From NCBI RefSeq assembly GCF_903853455.1, contig NZ_CAINTR010000114.1, positions 1-64,000 of the forward strand: DNA of 64,000 bases. The letters are read 5' to 3'. Shown here in pieces: positions 1-10,248 of the stretch. How positions within the stretch are numbered: position 1 is the first letter of the stretch; each line of letters opens with the position of its first letter. Source of the stretch: an uncultured Magnetospirillum sp. Its GTDB lineage: Bacteria > Pseudomonadota > Alphaproteobacteria > Rhodospirillales > Magnetospirillaceae. The notes under the pieces are model-generated. The model saw only the letters and a list, made by a program, of their open reading frames with translations, searched no databases and was not told the DNA's origin. Position numbers and translations under genes: made by a program.

Positions 1-1
1 G

Positions 2-70
2 GAGGTGATGACACCCCTGCCGGGGGCCAATGACAACACCGGCCTGGCCGATGACAAGGCCGCCGCATGA
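2..70 (+). CDS. C-terminal end of an unidentified protein (partial)
   Basis: An open frame enters from the left edge and ends at a TGA, giving a 22-residue tail ending LADDKAAA. The stop overlaps the ATG of the following HIRAN gene (ATGA arrangement), which is the main reason to believe this is a translated end rather than chance; the two genes are probably co-translated. Too little is present to name a function. Confidence 0.5.
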   Translation, partial: EVMTPLPGANDNTGLADDKAAA

Positions 71-501
71 GTGCCCACGAACGGCTGGAGCGGGAGATGG
101 CCATCGCCGAGGGCCGGGCTTGGTTGGAAACCAGGCCCGCGGCTTCCATGGCGACGGATCGGGTGGCCGGTGCGTTCTACTACCCCGGCGCCCACATGGA
201 CGGGGCCGGCTATGGCGACATCCTGCTGGCCATCCGCGAGCCGGACAATTCCCACGACGAGAACGCCATCGCCCTGTGCTCTGCACTGGCCCTGGTCGGG
301 CACGTCCCGGCCTGCGCGGCCGCCATGCTGGCTCCAGTGATGGATGCCGGGCATGCCCTGTGGGCGAGGATCGTCAGGGAGGTTACGGCGGACCAACCCA
401 GCACGGTGCTGGTGGAAATGTTCGGTCCGGCGGTGGAGGCCGGAAAAGCCGACAGCGAGGAGATCGGATGGCACGACGACACGGATGATATTCCGTTCTG
501 A
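67..501 (+). CDS. stand-alone HIRAN-domain protein
   Basis: A 144-residue protein. Residues about 30-110 fit the HIRAN pattern: VAGAFYYPGA, then LLAIREPDNSHDENAIAL, then LVGHVPACAAAML. HIRAN domains are known to bind DNA, including 3' ends at stalled forks, usually fused to SNF2 helicases; small stand-alone forms are common on phages and mobile elements. The ATG at 67 was chosen because it overlaps the upstream stop and gives the frame that contains the domain. The C-terminus is acidic (HDDTDDIPF). No helicase is in view, so its own role is unknown. Family assignment is from motif recognition only. It lies on the far side of the break that truncates the next gene, so it may belong to an inserted segment. 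Confidence 0.6.
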   Translation: MSAHERLEREMAIAEGRAWLETRPAASMATDRVAGAFYYPGAHMDGAGYGDILLAIREPDNSHDENAIALCSALALVGHVPACAAAMLAPVMDAGHALWARIVREVTADQPSTVLVEMFGPAVEAGKADSEEIGWHDDTDDIPF

Positions 502-553
502 TTCCCTTGCACTCGAGCGTTACCGTCGGAAACGACCTCGGGCTGGAATCAGG

Positions 554-598
554 ATGACATCACGCAAATTGGCGTTGTTTAATAGAACATGACATGGT
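554..598. mobile_element. possible IS end or excision scar at the receptor break
   Basis: The 7-bp sequence ATGACAT occurs at 554-560 and again at 589-595, flanking 28 bp that include GGCGTTGTTTAATA. This resembles the terminal repeats of IS5/IS903-type elements (GGCTTTGTTGAATAA type), recalled from memory. It sits exactly where the chemoreceptor loses homology to its family. No transposase is present. A solo IS end left by a deletion is the simplest reading, but the match is short and unverified. Confidence 0.3.
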
Positions 599-1843
599 AG
601 CGTTGAGCGCCAGCAGATTGGTCTGGCCGGCGATGTCGTTGATCAGGGTCACCACTTCGCCGATCTTGGCCGCCGCGGTGGTCAGGCCGCGAACCACCGT
701 GTCGGTCCGGCGCGCCGTTTCCACCGCCGATTTGGCGATGGTCGCGCTTTGCCCCACCTGCGAGGAGATCTCGCGGATCGAGGCGCTGAGTTCCTCGGCG
801 GCGGCGGCGACGGTCTCCACATTGGAGCTGGTCTGCTGCGCCGCCGCGGCAACCGCCTGGGTCTCGTGGGAGGCGCGATCAATGGCGGCCGACATGGTGG
901 TGGCAGTGGAACGCACATGCTCCGCCGACTGGCTGACGGTGATCGCGGTAGCCTTGACGCCGCGCTCCAACCCGCCGGCCAGGCCTTCCAAGGTGGCGTG
1001 ACGCTCGGTCTCGGCATGTCGGCGCGTCTCTGCCCGCTCGTCGGACATGCGCGACACGTCGAGCGAATGCTGGCGGAAGATTTCGGCTGCTGAAATCAGA
1101 TCGCCGATCTCGTCGCGCCGGCCGGCGTCGGGGAACACAACCGCCGTGTCGCCGTCGGCCAGTTTGCGGATCCCGTTGGTCACCCGCCCCATGCCGGTGA
1201 CAATGCCGGTCCCGATCCACCACGACACCAACAATACGCCCAATACAACGCCCCAAACGGCCCCCCCGAGGGTGACGAGCTTGGACTGAAATACAGCGTC
1301 GATGTCGTCGATGTAGATGCCGGAACCGACCAACCAGCCCCATTCGTCCACGCCCTTGACGTAGGACACCTTGGCGACAGGCTGATCAAAGCCGGGCTTG
1401 GGCCACAGGTAATCGACAAATCCGGCCTTGTCCTTGGCCACCGTCTCGATCATGGCGCTGAAGAATTTCTTGCCGCTGGGGTCGGCCATGTCGGCAAGTT
1501 GCTTGCCCTCCATGTCCGGCTTGATCGGATGCATGATCATCCGGGCGTTCATGCCGTTGATCCAGAAGTACTCGTTTCCGCCGTAACGGAGATCCCTGAC
1601 GGCGGAAATAGCGGCGGCCTGCGCCGCCTCGACCGTCATGCGGCCGGCTTGGGCTTCCTTGACGAAATGGAGGATGGCGCTATGGGCCGTCTCGACCACA
1701 TGTTGGGTTTTGAGCCGCCGGGCCTCCAGCAGTTCCTGCCGCAAATTTCCAACATTGACGGCGATGATCAGCCCCATGCCAACCAGAGACGCCGCCACTA
1801 TGAGGAGAATTTTTGCCTTAAAACGCCAATTATCAATGACCAT
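560..1843 (-). pseudogene. truncated methyl-accepting chemotaxis protein
   Basis: Residues about 10-30 form a membrane segment. A periplasmic single Cache-type sensor follows (about 40-185, with [19 protein letters not shown] and [16 protein letters not shown]), then a second membrane segment (about 192-215), a HAMP region and the signalling coiled coil. The conserved hairpin begins normally ([16 protein letters not shown]), but the usual continuation IEAARAG...GFAVVA is missing. It is replaced by [11 protein letters not shown] and a stop. The second half of the signalling domain, which carries the CheA/CheW contact tip and the C-terminal methylation helix, is therefore lost. The receptor should not signal and is called a pseudogene. 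The break is at about position 598, next to a possible insertion-sequence scar. Confidence 0.85.
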
Positions 1844-2085
1844 TGGTTCAAGAACCCCGGACTGCCGATACTAACGTCCCCCAACGCAGAAGCGCCGTTG
1901 TATGACGTTCGACTTAGAGACGTCAACACCTGTATACACAGAAGAAGTATTCCCCGCCAGCGACCGGAGGATTGATGCAAACGGAAACAGTTAAGAAACA
2001 AAACAAAATGACGCCAGAGGCATAAAACACGGACGGTTCTTCTACCGCGTAAGTTATCAGCCGATTTTATAGGGTGTTGCGAATC

Positions 2086-2109
2086 CCCCCCGCCTCCGAC
2101 GGCGGGGGG
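2086..2109 (-). terminator. hairpin after gltD
   Basis: A nine-pair GC stem (CCCCCCGCC / GGCGGGGGG, loop TCCGAC) lies 11 bases beyond the gltD stop. The T tract on the minus strand is poor, so it may be a weak or Rho-assisted terminator, or it may insulate both flanking genes. Confidence 0.45.
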
Positions 2110-2119
2110 AGAAAGACAC

Positions 2120-3538
2120 TCAGAACAGGGGCAGGTCGCTGCCCCCCATCAGAAACGTATCGACGGCATGGGCCGCCTGACGGCCCTCGCGAATGGCCCA
2201 AACCACCAGGCTTTGGCCACGACGGATGTCACCAGCGGCGAAAACCTTGGGATTGGAGGTCCGGTAGGACTGGGTGTCGGCCTTGACGTTGCCGCGCCCA
2301 TCCTTTTCCAGCCCCAGCCCATCGACAAGGCCCTCGTGAACCGGATGGACGAATCCCATGGCCAGCAGGACCAGATCGGCCTCCAGGGTGAACTCGGTTC
2401 CGGGAATCTTTTGGAACTTGCCATCCACCTCGAAGCAGTCGAGACCGGACAGCCGCCCCTGCTCGCCTCGGAAGGCGGCGGTGGACACAGACCAGCGACG
2501 CTCGCAGCCCTCGTCATGGGAGGACGAAGTCCGCAGGCGATTGGGCCACAACGGCCATGACAGGCCCTTGTCCTCCTTCGCCGGCGGCTTGGCCATGATC
2601 TCGATCTGGGTAACCGAGGCGGCCCCTTGGCGATTAGAGGTTCCGACGCAATCGGCGCCGGTGTCGCCACCGCCGATCACCACCACCTTCCTGCTGGTGG
2701 CCAGGATGTCGGCCACGTCCTGCGACTCGCCGGAATCCCGGCGGTTCTGCTGGGTCAGGAAGTCCATGGCGAAATGGACTCCGGCCAGGTCACGCCCCGG
2801 CACGGCCAGGTCGCGCGGCTTTTCCGAGCCGCCGGTCAGCACCACCGCGTCGAAACCGTCCAGCAGTTCCTGGGGCGAAACGGTGACCCCCACATTAGCA
2901 TTGGCGCGCAGTTCGACACCCTCGGCCGCCATCTGGGCCATGCGGCGGTCGATCACCGCCTTGTCCAGCTTGAAATCGGGAATGCCGTAGCGCAGCAAGC
3001 CGCCGACCTTGGCGTTCTTTTCGAACAGCACCACCGCATGACCGGCCCGGGCCAGTTGCTGCGCCGCCGCCATGCCAGCGGGGCCGCCGCCGACCACCGC
3101 CACCGTCTTGCCGGACTTGGGGCGCGAAGTGTCGGGCGTGATCCAGCCTTCGGACCAGCCCCGCTCGACGATGGCGTGCTCGATGGTCTTGATGGCCACC
3201 GCCTCGTCCGTGAGGTTCAGGGTACAGGACGCTTCGCACGGAGCCGGGCAGATCCGGCCGGTGAATTCCGGGAAATTGTTGGTGGAATGAAGAACCTCGA
3301 GGGCCTCCCGCCACCGGTTGCGGTACACCAGATCGTTCCAGTCGGGAATGATGTTGTTGACCGGGCATCCCTGATGACAGAAGGGAATGCCACAATCCAT
3401 GCAGCGCGCCCCCTGGCTGGCCAATTCCTCGTTGGTCAGCGGCTTGGTGAATTCGTGATAGTGGCGAACACGCTCCTCCGGCTTCTCATAGCCGGGAGTC
3501 TGGCGAGCGAATTCCTTGAAACCCGTCGGCTTGCCCAT
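2120..3538 (-). CDS. gltD: glutamate synthase (NADPH) small chain
   Basis: Beta subunit of GOGAT, 472 residues. It oxidises NADPH through FAD and passes electrons via iron-sulfur clusters to GltB, which makes glutamate from glutamine and 2-oxoglutarate. The N-terminal cysteine sets ([14 protein letters not shown], then CPAPCEASC) are the family's Fe-S ligands. The dinucleotide folds follow ([14 protein letters not shown] at about 148; [13 protein letters not shown] at about 290), then the late FAD motif [17 protein letters not shown]. The ATG at 3538 follows GGAGGG and lies one base from the gltB stop, so the two subunits are translationally coupled. An upstream in-frame ATG at 3601 would lie inside gltB and was not used. 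Confidence 0.95.
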   Translation of the reverse strand: MGKPTGFKEFARQTPGYEKPEERVRHYHEFTKPLTNEELASQGARCMDCGIPFCHQGCPVNNIIPDWNDLVYRNRWREALEVLHSTNNFPEFTGRICPAPCEASCTLNLTDEAVAIKTIEHAIVERGWSEGWITPDTSRPKSGKTVAVVGGGPAGMAAAQQLARAGHAVVLFEKNAKVGGLLRYGIPDFKLDKAVIDRRMAQMAAEGVELRANANVGVTVSPQELLDGFDAVVLTGGSEKPRDLAVPGRDLAGVHFAMDFLTQQNRRDSGESQDVADILATSRKVVVIGGGDTGADCVGTSNRQGAASVTQIEIMAKPPAKEDKGLSWPLWPNRLRTSSSHDEGCERRWSVSTAAFRGEQGRLSGLDCFEVDGKFQKIPGTEFTLEADLVLLAMGFVHPVHEGLVDGLGLEKDGRGNVKADTQSYRTSNPKVFAAGDIRRGQSLVVWAIREGRQAAHAVDTFLMGGSDLPLF

Positions 3539-3539
3539 G

Positions 3540-6500
3540 TCAGCGCCCTCCCCCGGCCACCAGTTTGGGTTCTTGCGCCTTTTGCATTTCGAGCAGGGCA
3601 CGCCGGTAGTCCACCGGCATCACCTTGACGAATTTGGGCACGTAGTACTCCCAGTTCAGCAGGATGTCGTGGGCGCGCTTGCTGTTGGTGTAGTGCTGAT
3701 GATTGCGCAACAGCGCCTGGATCCGCGCGGCGTCGTCACGGGTCATGTCGCCCATGAGTTCGACCAGGCCATGCCCCTCCAGATCACCCTTCTGGTTCTC
3801 ATAGCGGGAGTTGGCGTCTTCCTCGGCGGCGACCGGCTCCAGATCGACCATGGACAGGTTGCAGCGCTTGGCGAAATCTCCGGCCTCGTCCAGCACATAG
3901 GCGATGCCGCCCGACATGCCGGCAGCGAAGTTGCGGCCGGTGGCGCCGATCACCAGGACGACGCCACCGGTCATGTATTCGCAGCCATGATCGCCGACGC
4001 CCTCGACCACCGCGATGGCGCCGGAATTGCGCACGCCGAAGCGTTCGCCGGCGACGCCGCGGAAGTAGCACTCTCCCTCGATGGCGCCGTAGAGCACGGT
4101 GTTGCCGACGATGATGTTGTCCTCGGCGACGATCTTCGACGCCTTGGGCGGATAGATGACGATACGGCCGCCGGAGATGCCTTTGCCCACATAGTCGTTG
4201 GCCTCGCCCTCCAACTCCAGCGAGACGCCGCGCGCCAGGAAGGCGCCAAAGCTCTGGCCGGCGGTGCCGTCCAGCTTGACGTGGATAGTGTCGCCGGGCA
4301 GGCCCGAATGGCCGAAACGCTTGGCGACCTCACCCGACAGCATGGCACCGACGGTCCGGTTGACGTTGCGGACATGCTTGCGGATCCGCACCGACACGCG
4401 ATCATCCAGCGCCGCCTTAGACTCGGCGATCAACTCGCGGTCCAACACGTCGTCGATCTCGTGCTCCTGGGTCTCGCAATGGCGGATGGCGGTGCCCGCC
4501 TCGACCGGAACCTGGTGGAACAGCTTGGAGAAGTCGAGCCCCTTCGCCTTCCAGTGGTTGATGGCGGCATCGACGCCCAGCAGATCGGTACGGCCCGTCA
4601 ATTCCCCAAGCTTGCGCATCCCCAGCTTGGCCATCAGCTCGCGCACTTCCTCGGCGACGAAGAAGAAGTAGTTGATGACATGCTCGGGCAGGCCGACGAA
4701 CCGCTTGCGCAGCTCGGGGTCCTGGGTGGCGACGCCCACCGGGCAGGTGTTGAGGTGACACTTGCGCATCATGATGCAGCCGGCCGCGATCAGCGGCGCA
4801 GTGGCGAAGCCGAACTCGTCGGCCCCCAGCAGGGCGGCAATCACCACGTCGCGGCCGGTGCGCAATCCGCCGTCGCACTGCACCGCGATGCGGCCGCGCA
4901 ACTGGTTGAGCACCAGGGTCTGGTGGGTTTCGGCCAGACCGATCTCCCACGGTGAACCGGCATGCTTGATGGAGGTCAGCGGCGAAGCGCCGGTGCCGCC
5001 GTCGAAGCCGGAGATGGTGACGTGATCGGCCTTGGCCTTGGCCACGCCGGCGGCCACGGTGCCGACGCCGATTTCCGAGACCAGCTTCACCGAAATGCGC
5101 GCCGCCGGATTGACGTTCTTGAGGTCGAAGATCAGCTGGGCCAGATCCTCGATGGAATAGATGTCGTGATGGGGCGGCGGGCTGATCAGGCCGACGCCGG
5201 GGGTCGAGTGGCGAACCCGGGCGATGGTCTTGTCCACCTTGTGGCCGGGCAGCTGACCGCCTTCGCCGGGCTTGGCGCCCTGGGCCATCTTGATCTGGAT
5301 GTCGTCGGCATTGGTCAGATATTCGGCGGTGACGCCAAAGCGGCCCGACGCCACCTGCTTGATGGCCGAGCGCATGGAATCGCCATTGGCCATGGTCTGG
5401 AACCGTTCGGACTCCTCGCCGCCCTCGCCGGTGTTGGACTTGCCGCCGATGCGATTCATGGCGATGGCCAGGGTGGTGTGAGCCTCGGCCGAGATCGAGC
5501 CGAACGACATGGCGCCGGTGGCGAAGCGCTTGACGATGGCCGAAGCCGGCTCGACCTCGTCCAGCGGAATACCGTTACCGCCGATCTTGATCTCGAACAG
5601 GCCGCGCAGAAACAGCAGACGCCGGCTCTGGTCGTCCATGGCCCGGCTGAACTCGCGGAACTTCTCGGTGGAGCCGGATCGCACCGCGTGCTGCATGGAG
5701 GCGATGGTCTCGCTGGTCCAGGCATGGTCCTCACCGCGCAGGCGCACCGCATACTCGCCGCCCACGTCGAGGGCGTTGCGATAAATCGGCGCGTCGGAAT
5801 AGGCGATCTGGTGGCGGCGCACCGCCTCTTCCGCCACGCCGGCCAGCGAGATGCCCTCGATGCGGCTGCCGGTTCCGGCGAAATAGGTGCTGATGAACTG
5901 GCTGGACAGGCCGATGGCGTCGAAAATCTGGGCGCCGCAATAGGACTGGTAGGTCGAGATGCCCATCTTGGCCATGACCTTGAGAATCGCCTTGTCCAAC
6001 GCCTTGGTGTAGCGCTTCTGCACCTCGTAGGACGACAGTTGCTCCGGCAGGTTGGGGCGCATCTCCTCCAGCGTCTCGAACGCCAGATAGGGATTGATGG
6101 CCTCGGCGCCGTAGCCGGCCAGCACGCACATGTGATGGATCTCGCGCGCTTCGCCGGTCTCCACCACCAGCCCCGCCTTGGTGCGCAGACCTTCGCGGAT
6201 CAGGAAGTGGTGCACCGCCGACACCGCCAGCAGCGACGGAATCGGCACGTTGTCCGGTCCGACCGACCGGTCGGACAGCACGATGATGTTGTAGCCCTCG
6301 GCCACCTTGCCCTTGGCCTGCCGACAGATGCCGGCCACGGCCATTTCCAGCCCCTCCGCCCCTTCGGAGGCCGGCCAGGTGATGTCGATGGTCACCGCCT
6401 TGAAGCCGGAGCCGGGCAATTTCTCGATCCGGCGGATCTTCTCCAGATCCTCGTTGGAGAGAATGGGCTGACGCACCTCGAGCCGCTTGGCGTGCCCGCC

Positions 6501-8165
6501 TTCCTTGCCCAGACCCAACAGATTCGGCCGGGGACCGATCAGCGACACCAGGCTCATCACCGATTCCTCGCGGATGGAATCGATGGGAGGATTGGTCACC
6601 TGGGCGAAGCATTGCTTGAAGTAGTTGAACAACAGCTTGGGCTTGGACGACAGCACCGCGATCGGAGTGTCGGTGCCCATGGACCCCACCGCTTCCTGCC
6701 CGGTCACCGCCATGGGCTGGAGCAGGAATTTCACGTCTTCCTGGGTATAGCCGAAGACCTGCTGGCGCTGGAGCAGGGTGGCGGGGTCGGGCTTGGCCGG
6801 CTCGACCGCGATGTCCACGTCCTCCAGGATGATCTGCGACTGCCCGAGCCACTCGGCGTAGGGCTTTTCGTCGGCCAGTTGGGCCTTGATCTCGGCGTCG
6901 TCGATGATACGGCCCTGTTCCAGGTCGATCAGCAGCATCTTGCCCGGTTGCAGGCGCCACTTCTTCTTGATCCGCTCCTCGGGAATGGCCAGGACGCCCA
7001 TTTCCGACGCCATCAGGAACTTGTCGTCGGTGGTGACGAGATAGCGGGCTGGGCGCAGACCGTTACGGTCCAGGGTGGCGCCGATCTGACGGCCGTCGGT
7101 GAAGCACACCGCCGCCGGGCCGTCCCACGGCTCCATCAGGGCGGCATGGTACTCGTAGAAGGCCTTGCGCTTCTCATCCATCAGCGGGTTGCCGGACCAC
7201 GCCTCGGGGATCAACATCATCATGGCATGGGCCAGCGAATAGCCGCCCATCACCAGCAGTTCCAGCGCATTGTCGAAACAGGCGGAGTCCGACTGGCCTT
7301 CCGGAATCAGCGGCCACAACTTGGCCAGATCCTCGCCCAACACGTCCGACGACATGGTCTGACGCCGAGCGTTCATCCAGTTCAGGTTGCCGCGAAGCGT
7401 ATTGATCTCACCATTGTGGGAGATCATGCGGAACGGATGCGCCAGCCGCCAGCTGGGGAAGGTGTTGGTGGAAAAACGCTGATGCACCATGGCCAAGGCG
7501 CTGACCATGCGCTCGTCGGTCAACTCCTTGTAGAACACCCCCACCTGATCGGCCAGCAGCATACCCTTGTAGATCAAGGTCCTGGTGGACAGGGATGGAA
7601 TATAGAAATCGCGCTCCGATCCCACCGGGGCATGGTTGAACACCTGCTTGCGGATGATGAACAACTTGCGTTCGAAGGCGTTCTGATCGGCGATGGCGGC
7701 ACTCATGCCGATGAACACCATGCGCACCACCGGCACGGTGGGCAACACCGAATGGCCGAGGCTGGAACTGTCGGTGGGCACGTCGCGCCACCCCAACAAC
7801 ACCTGGCCTTCGGCCTTCACCAGACTCTCGAAATGCTCCTCGCAGGCGCGACGGATGGCAGCGTCCTGGGGCAGGAACACGCAGCCGGCGCCATAGGAGC
7901 CCTCCGGCGGCAAGGTGATGCCCAGCTTGGCGGCCTCGTCCCGCAGGAACGCGTCCGGCAATTGGATGAGGATGCCCGCGCCGTCTCCGGCTTTGGGGTC
8001 CGCGCCGACCGCGCCGCGATGGGTGAGATTGACCAAAATCTCCAACCCGTCCCTGACAATGTCATGGGATTTGCGGTTCTTGATGTCGACGATAAAGCCG
8101 ACCCCGCATGCGTCGTGCTCATGGCGCGGGTCGTAGAGCCCCTGTGCTTCAGGCAATCCGCTCAT
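3540..8165 (-). CDS. gltB: glutamate synthase (NADPH) large chain
   Basis: Alpha subunit of GOGAT, 1541 residues, full length. The class II glutaminase domain begins at the Cys of HDACGVGF, residue 20, so about 19 residues should be removed as a propeptide. The central FMN/2-oxoglutarate barrel carries [10 protein letters not shown], the [10 protein letters not shown] loop and the [3Fe-4S] ligands in [15 protein letters not shown]. The C-terminal beta-helix domain ([10 protein letters not shown], then GGRIVIYPP) is present. The start was set at ATG 8165, the nearest start before the propeptide. The frame stays open upstream to 8324, but that extension is not expected in the family. Together with gltD it assimilates ammonium with glutamine synthetase. 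Confidence 0.95.
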   Translation of the reverse strand: MSGLPEAQGLYDPRHEHDACGVGFIVDIKNRKSHDIVRDGLEILVNLTHRGAVGADPKAGDGAGILIQLPDAFLRDEAAKLGITLPPEGSYGAGCVFLPQDAAIRRACEEHFESLVKAEGQVLLGWRDVPTDSSSLGHSVLPTVPVVRMVFIGMSAAIADQNAFERKLFIIRKQVFNHAPVGSERDFYIPSLSTRTLIYKGMLLADQVGVFYKELTDERMVSALAMVHQRFSTNTFPSWRLAHPFRMISHNGEINTLRGNLNWMNARRQTMSSDVLGEDLAKLWPLIPEGQSDSACFDNALELLVMGGYSLAHAMMMLIPEAWSGNPLMDEKRKAFYEYHAALMEPWDGPAAVCFTDGRQIGATLDRNGLRPARYLVTTDDKFLMASEMGVLAIPEERIKKKWRLQPGKMLLIDLEQGRIIDDAEIKAQLADEKPYAEWLGQSQIILEDVDIAVEPAKPDPATLLQRQQVFGYTQEDVKFLLQPMAVTGQEAVGSMGTDTPIAVLSSKPKLLFNYFKQCFAQVTNPPIDSIREESVMSLVSLIGPRPNLLGLGKEGGHAKRLEVRQPILSNEDLEKIRRIEKLPGSGFKAVTIDITWPASEGAEGLEMAVAGICRQAKGKVAEGYNIIVLSDRSVGPDNVPIPSLLAVSAVHHFLIREGLRTKAGLVVETGEAREIHHMCVLAGYGAEAINPYLAFETLEEMRPNLPEQLSSYEVQKRYTKALDKAILKVMAKMGISTYQSYCGAQIFDAIGLSSQFISTYFAGTGSRIEGISLAGVAEEAVRRHQIAYSDAPIYRNALDVGGEYAVRLRGEDHAWTSETIASMQHAVRSGSTEKFREFSRAMDDQSRRLLFLRGLFEIKIGGNGIPLDEVEPASAIVKRFATGAMSFGSISAEAHTTLAIAMNRIGGKSNTGEGGEESERFQTMANGDSMRSAIKQVASGRFGVTAEYLTNADDIQIKMAQGAKPGEGGQLPGHKVDKTIARVRHSTPGVGLISPPPHHDIYSIEDLAQLIFDLKNVNPAARISVKLVSEIGVGTVAAGVAKAKADHVTISGFDGGTGASPLTSIKHAGSPWEIGLAETHQTLVLNQLRGRIAVQCDGGLRTGRDVVIAALLGADEFGFATAPLIAAGCIMMRKCHLNTCPVGVATQDPELRKRFVGLPEHVINYFFFVAEEVRELMAKLGMRKLGELTGRTDLLGVDAAINHWKAKGLDFSKLFHQVPVEAGTAIRHCETQEHEIDDVLDRELIAESKAALDDRVSVRIRKHVRNVNRTVGAMLSGEVAKRFGHSGLPGDTIHVKLDGTAGQSFGAFLARGVSLELEGEANDYVGKGISGGRIVIYPPKASKIVAEDNIIVGNTVLYGAIEGECYFRGVAGERFGVRNSGAIAVVEGVGDHGCEYMTGGVVLVIGATGRNFAAGMSGGIAYVLDEAGDFAKRCNLSMVDLEPVAAEEDANSRYENQKGDLEGHGLVELMGDMTRDDAARIQALLRNHQHYTNSKRAHDILLNWEYYVPKFVKVMPVDYRRALLEMQKAQEPKLVAGGGR

Positions 8166-8536
8166 CTTCACTTCGGTTCCTTTTCGCCGCCGCCGGAATC
8201 CTAGGATTTCCGCGGCAAAATCCAATAACCCGCCCGACATAGGGGCACGACCGAACCCTTGCCCGATCACAAAGCCTGCGATCAGCCAAAGAAGCTTCAT
8301 ACGGCATTCCGTCCGCTTCGCCAAGTATGGGAAATGTTCCGGCCTGCTCCAGGCCTTCTCCGGGCCTTCTCCGGGAAGAGAGTTCGGTTAAGTTTCGCTT
8401 TCGCAACAGCGGTCGTACCGGTATCCTTCGAAACTAGAGGGCTTGGCCTTCCGGGGAACAGGAACGGTCGGGCCTGGGAAGGTTCGCCCTCGACGCGCGA
8501 AAAATTGGGCCGCGGCAAAGGACGATATACAGTCAA
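8166..8536. other. gltB / chemoreceptor divergent intergenic region
   Basis: 371 bp between two divergent genes. It must hold both promoters, but I see no confident -35/-10 pair. The only repeat noticed is a tandem 11-mer, GGCCTTCTCCG, at 8352-8362 and 8363-8373. The gltB frame stays open without a stop to 8324, which I take as chance in GC-rich DNA. No RNA gene is recognisable. Confidence 0.5.
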
Positions 8537-9979
8537 ATGAGCGACGATTTCGAACTCTTCGGCGACGAGCCGGCAGCGCCGAGCACGCCAGCAAACAAGG
8601 GTGGAGGCGATCTGTTTTTCGACGACGACGACGATCCCGCCGCCGCCGCCGCCCCCACCATGAGCATGAAGGAGCGCGTGGCGCAGAACCTTCAGCTGTT
8701 CTCGGTGGACGACACCGTCAACCACACCATTCGCGACGCCTCCGGCCAAGTGGTCCAGGCCATGGAAAGCCTGGTCGGCGACGCCTTGACCTGGGTCCAG
8801 CAGTTCCCCCCCTTCGGCGAGAAGCTGACCGCCGACGCCCGCACCACCCTGTCGGGGGTGCTGATCGAGCATTGGAGCAACCTGTATCGCGGCGAATTCA
8901 CCGCCGACTACAACGCCACCGCCCAGCAATTGGGCTTCATGCTGGCCTACATGGATCTTGGCGCCTCGTGGTATCAGGCCATGGCGGCGGCCGGCTCCAG
9001 CCGCGCGCTGTCCATGATCTTCCGCAACAAACGAGGATCGGAAATCGTCGCCACCGCGCTGCAACGGGTGGTGATGCTCGACATCTCGGTGGTCACCCAC
9101 GACTATTTCGCCGCCGCGACCCAGAATCGCGCCAAGGTCACCCAGGATCTGGCCAACGCGTTCGAGAAATCCATCAAGAAAGTGGTGGACGAGGTCGGGG
9201 CCATGGCCATCGACCTGAAAACCCATTCCGACGAGATGCTCAAGCGCCTGTCCCACATGGACTTCGAAACGGTCAACATGGCCGCCGCCGCCGAGGAAGC
9301 CTCGTACAGCGTCGACAATATCGCCGGCAACACCAACGAATTGGCCACGTCCATCGGCCATATCCGCGACAACGTGGTCCGCACCTCGGAAGCGGCGCAA
9401 CAGGCGGCCGAAGCCGCCCGCTCCACCGATGCCGCCATGCGGCAATTGCTGGGCGTGGCCAGCCGCATCGGCAAGATCGGCGAGACCATCGACACCATCG
9501 CGCGGCAGACCCGCATGCTGGCGCTCAACGCCACCATCGAGGCGGCACGCGCCGGCGCGGCCGGTCGCGGCTTCGCCGTGGTGGCCCAGGAAATCAAGAA
9601 CCTGTCGGAACAGACCAGCCGCGCCACCAAGGAGATCGCCCATTCGGTCAAGGAGGCGGTCGACGCCACCACCGAGGCCGTCACCACCATCAACCGGACC
9701 GTCGATGCGGTGGCGGGCATCAACGAAGTCGCCACCGAAGTGCGCCATTCGGTCGAGGCCCAGACGGGAGCCACCTCCACCATCGCCGGCCATGTGGGCG
9801 AAGCGGCCTCCGGCGCCAAGGCGGTGACCGCGTCGGTCAACAGCGCCATCGAGGCCTTGGGGGTCTCCAGCAGCGCCGCCAGCGAACTCAACCGTTCGGC
9901 CGACGCCCTGTCCATCAAGGCGGCGATCATGCGCACCGAGGTCGATCAGTACCTGGAACGCCTTCACAACATGGGCTGA
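8537..9979 (+). CDS. soluble chemoreceptor with a haem-less globin-type sensor
   Basis: A 480-residue methyl-accepting protein with no membrane segment, so it should act in the cytoplasm. A low-complexity head (five Asp, then five Ala, about residues 29-39) precedes a globin-coupled-sensor-like domain (about 50-190) with the family landmarks [17 protein letters not shown] and [10 protein letters not shown]. In haem-binding members a proximal His precedes the G-L-x-x-x-W-Y stretch; here the aligned residue (about 136) is Leu. The signalling domain (about 230-470) is intact, with the hairpin [28 protein letters not shown] split around its tip. Known non-haem globins (RsbR type) sense other inputs, so a ligand other than oxygen is inferred. 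The ATG at 8537 has only a distant AAAGGA upstream. Confidence 0.8.
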   Translation: MSDDFELFGDEPAAPSTPANKGGGDLFFDDDDDPAAAAAPTMSMKERVAQNLQLFSVDDTVNHTIRDASGQVVQAMESLVGDALTWVQQFPPFGEKLTADARTTLSGVLIEHWSNLYRGEFTADYNATAQQLGFMLAYMDLGASWYQAMAAAGSSRALSMIFRNKRGSEIVATALQRVVMLDISVVTHDYFAAATQNRAKVTQDLANAFEKSIKKVVDEVGAMAIDLKTHSDEMLKRLSHMDFETVNMAAAAEEASYSVDNIAGNTNELATSIGHIRDNVVRTSEAAQQAAEAARSTDAAMRQLLGVASRIGKIGETIDTIARQTRMLALNATIEAARAGAAGRGFAVVAQEIKNLSEQTSRATKEIAHSVKEAVDATTEAVTTINRTVDAVAGINEVATEVRHSVEAQTGATSTIAGHVGEAASGAKAVTASVNSAIEALGVSSSAASELNRSADALSIKAAIMRTEVDQYLERLHNMG

Positions 9980-10091
9980 CCGTCCTTGAGCGGGCGTTCC
10001 CGAAGTGGAAATCCGTTTCCGCCATTAATTCGTGCCGCCGCCCATAGGGAAGCCTGGGTGCCCCATCCTCATTCGCAAGATATCCGCGTCC

Positions 10092-10113
10092 GCCTAAGGT
10101 CAAGCCCTTAGGC
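10092..10113. other. inverted repeat before the Liv operon
   Basis: A perfect eight-base stem (GCCTAAGG / CCTTAGGC) with a six-base loop and no T tract. It could be a weak terminator for the chemoreceptor gene or an operator for the Liv operon; the sequence does not decide. Confidence 0.35.
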
Positions 10114-10136
10114 TGCACCGCAGCTTTCAGCATGCT

Positions 10137-10166
10137 TTGACAGCGCCCGAAAATAGTGGCCTTATT
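10137..10166 (+). promoter_or_regulatory. candidate sigma-70 promoter of the Liv operon
   Basis: TTGACA at 10137-10142, followed after 18 bases by CTTATT (10161-10166). It lies 83 bp upstream of the livG start and just before two 16-bp direct repeats. The -35 is perfect and the -10 is poor. Confidence 0.4.
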
Positions 10167-10189
10167 TAAAGATAATAATCAGGGGGCAG

Positions 10190-10228
10190 GTACGGCGGCC
10201 TTTGGTGCCAATGTACGGTAGCCTTTGG
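10190..10228 (+). repeat. two 16-bp direct repeats upstream of livG
   Basis: GTACGGCGGCCTTTGG (10190-10205) and GTACGGTAGCCTTTGG (10213-10228) differ at two bases and start 23 bp apart. They lie between the candidate promoter and the livG ribosome site. The spacing suggests paired regulator binding in the leader, but no partner is known. Confidence 0.5.
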
Positions 10229-10248
10229 GAACACCGCGGGAGGTGTCC

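Noticed and set aside
1975-2025. 16-codon frame MQTETVKKQNKMTPEA behind GGAGG
   Set aside because: Short, AT-rich and with no downstream gene in phase; not enough to call a leader peptide.
4962-8204. Very long open frame (1080 codons) on the plus strand opposite gltB
   Set aside because: It is the antisense shadow of gltB in GC-rich DNA; its translation is low-complexity Gly/His/Gln and resembles no family.
8166-8324. In-frame N-terminal extension of gltB, including a hydrophobic stretch [15 protein letters not shown]
   Set aside because: GltB matures at a Cys 20 residues after the chosen start; the extension does not fit the family and has no ribosome site.
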